Assembly: GCF_017922435.1 (NCBI RefSeq)
Contig: NZ_VDEZ01000001.1
Location: forward strand, 1,116,001-1,180,000
Length of the DNA stretch: 64,000 bases
Direction: 5' to 3'
Source of the DNA: Thalassospira sp. ER-Se-21-Dark
GTDB lineage: Bacteria > Pseudomonadota > Alphaproteobacteria > Rhodospirillales > Thalassospiraceae
Positions 63,204 through 64,000 of the stretch are shown here, in pieces (position 1 is the stretch's first letter; each line of letters starts with the position of its first letter). A model generated the notes under the pieces. It saw only the letters and a list, made by a program, of their open reading frames with translations. It was not told where the DNA came from and made no database searches. Made by a program: the position numbers and the translations under genes.

Positions 63204-64000
63204 ATGAATGACACCAAATTCGACGTCGTTGGGATCGGCAACGCCATTGTCGACGTCCTTGCCCACTGCAAGGAAGAAGACCTCGCGCGTCTTGAGCTTG
63301 TCAAAAACGCCATGACCCTGATTGATGCCGACCGGGCCGATGCGCTTTATGACCAGATGGGCCCGGGCCTTGAAATGTCGGGCGGATCGGCTGGCAATAC
63401 GATGGCTGGTATCGCAGCCCTTGGCGGCAAGGGTGCCTATATCGGCAAGGTGCGTGACGATCAGCTGGGCCAGGTTTTCCGCCATGACATCCGCGCAATT
63501 GGTGTCGCGTTTGATTCTGCGGCCGCGACCGAGGGTTCCCCGACCGCGCGTTGCCTGATCTTTGTCACCCCGGATGGTCACCGTACCATGAACACCTTCC
63601 TGGGTGCCTGCACAGAGCTTGGCCCGGATGATATTGACGAAGACCTGATCAAATCGGCCAAGGTCACCTACATGGAAGGTTATCTGTGGGATCGCCCCGA
63701 AGCCAAGGATGCCTTCGTCAAGGCCGCCAAGGTTGCCCATGATGCCGGCCGTCAGGTTTCGATCAGCCTGTCTGATTCCTTCTGCGTTGATCGCCACCGC
63801 GAATCCTTCCGCGAACTGGTCGATGACCATATCGACGTCCTGTTTGCCAACGAGGAAGAGATCAAGTCGCTTTACGAGGTCGAGACCTTTGAAGAAGCAC
63901 TGGCAGAAGTTCGCAAGCATTGCCGCGTTGCTGCCCTGACCCGTAGTGAAAAGGGTGCCGTTATCGTAAGCCAGGACGAACTTTATGAAATCAGTGCCGA
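63204..64000 (+). CDS. PfkB-family carbohydrate kinase, adenosine-kinase-like (partial)
   Basis: The open frame runs past the window end, so only the first 265 codons are visible. The protein has the PfkB fold: the N-terminal GIGNAIVDVLA motif, the Gly-rich SGGSAGNTMAGIAALGGKGAYIGKV, and NEEEIKSLYEVE, which belongs to the family core. The stretch GHRTMNTFLGA resembles adenosine kinases of the alphaproteobacterial type, but adenosine versus another sugar or nucleoside cannot be decided. AGGA nine bases before the ATG supports the start, and the promoter is at 63050. The catalytic C-terminal DTxGAGD motif lies beyond the window. Confidence 0.88.
   Translation, partial: MNDTKFDVVGIGNAIVDVLAHCKEEDLARLELVKNAMTLIDADRADALYDQMGPGLEMSGGSAGNTMAGIAALGGKGAYIGKVRDDQLGQVFRHDIRAIGVAFDSAAATEGSPTARCLIFVTPDGHRTMNTFLGACTELGPDDIDEDLIKSAKVTYMEGYLWDRPEAKDAFVKAAKVAHDAGRQVSISLSDSFCVDRHRESFRELVDDHIDVLFANEEEIKSLYEVETFEEALAEVRKHCRVAALTRSEKGAVIVSQDELYEISA

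Overview
The window looks like a chromosomal segment of a free-living, probably marine alphaproteobacterium. Rhodospirillales close to Thalassospira is the best fit, from general protein character, moderate GC by eye (not computed) and gene order. The order trpB-trpA-accD-folC, the dnaK-dnaJ-dapB block and the rsmI-yraN pair are housekeeping arrangements familiar in Alphaproteobacteria. I see no phage, transposase, integrase, CRISPR array or rRNA operon. There is one tRNA, tRNA-Arg(CCG).

Region by region. (1) 0.1-4.6 kb: a small unknown gene, then opgG-opgH for osmoregulated periplasmic glucans. (2) 4.9-6.5 kb: an AraC-type regulator beside an exported YHS-domain protein with a strong terminator. 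(3) 6.5-13.1 kb: a tctC-tctB-tctA-gamma-glutamyltransferase-like operon (carboxylate uptake plus an amidase-type enzyme), a divergent TauE/SafE exporter and a GntR regulator. These promoters share a TGGTTC/GAACCA element. (4) 13.1-19.2 kb: an ABC importer of the spermidine/putrescine type with a hydantoin/Asp-Glu racemase, divergent from a second GntR regulator. (5) 19.2-24.4 kb: a PaaI-type thioesterase, an unannotated 58-residue protein, a LysR regulator, a CbiX-like protein, and a LysR regulator divergent from pirin-DoxX across a perfect palindrome. (6) 24.5-30.7 kb: a signalling island of four receiver-domain proteins (REC alone, REC-HDOD, REC-EAL, REC-LuxR) around a histidine kinase whose gene overlaps an exported molybdopterin-oxidoreductase-like protein. 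(7) 30.8-33.3 kb: a compact exopolysaccharide operon (sugar-phosphate transferase, outer-membrane barrel, Wza-like protein). (8) 33.5-41.6 kb: a thiamine-diphosphate enzyme, a nucleosidase, tRNA-Arg, a membrane-bound class III cyclase with altered active-site residues, a lipoprotein hydrolase, a coiled-coil protein, an ABC ATPase and an NDUFS6-like zinc protein. (9) 41.7-56.5 kb: housekeeping genes trpBA, accD, folC, polA, dapB, dnaJ, dnaK and nth. (10) 56.5-64.0 kb: an LpoA-like lipoprotein gene whose 5' end overlaps divergent rsmI, then yraN, a DUF2000 gene/AraC pair, a DolP-like BON lipoprotein, a SirB1-like protein that seems to lack a normal start codon, a 0.7 kb gene-free stretch with a 20-bp perfect palindrome, and the 5' part of a PfkB-family (adenosine-kinase-like) gene cut by the window end.

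The strongest candidate for a little-described system is the 24.5-30.7 kb signalling island. It combines a kinase translationally coupled to a periplasmic oxidoreductase-like protein with several stand-alone response regulators, one carrying an EAL domain with a key Glu-to-Lys change. All family assignments come from reading motifs in the translated sequence; no database search was run.
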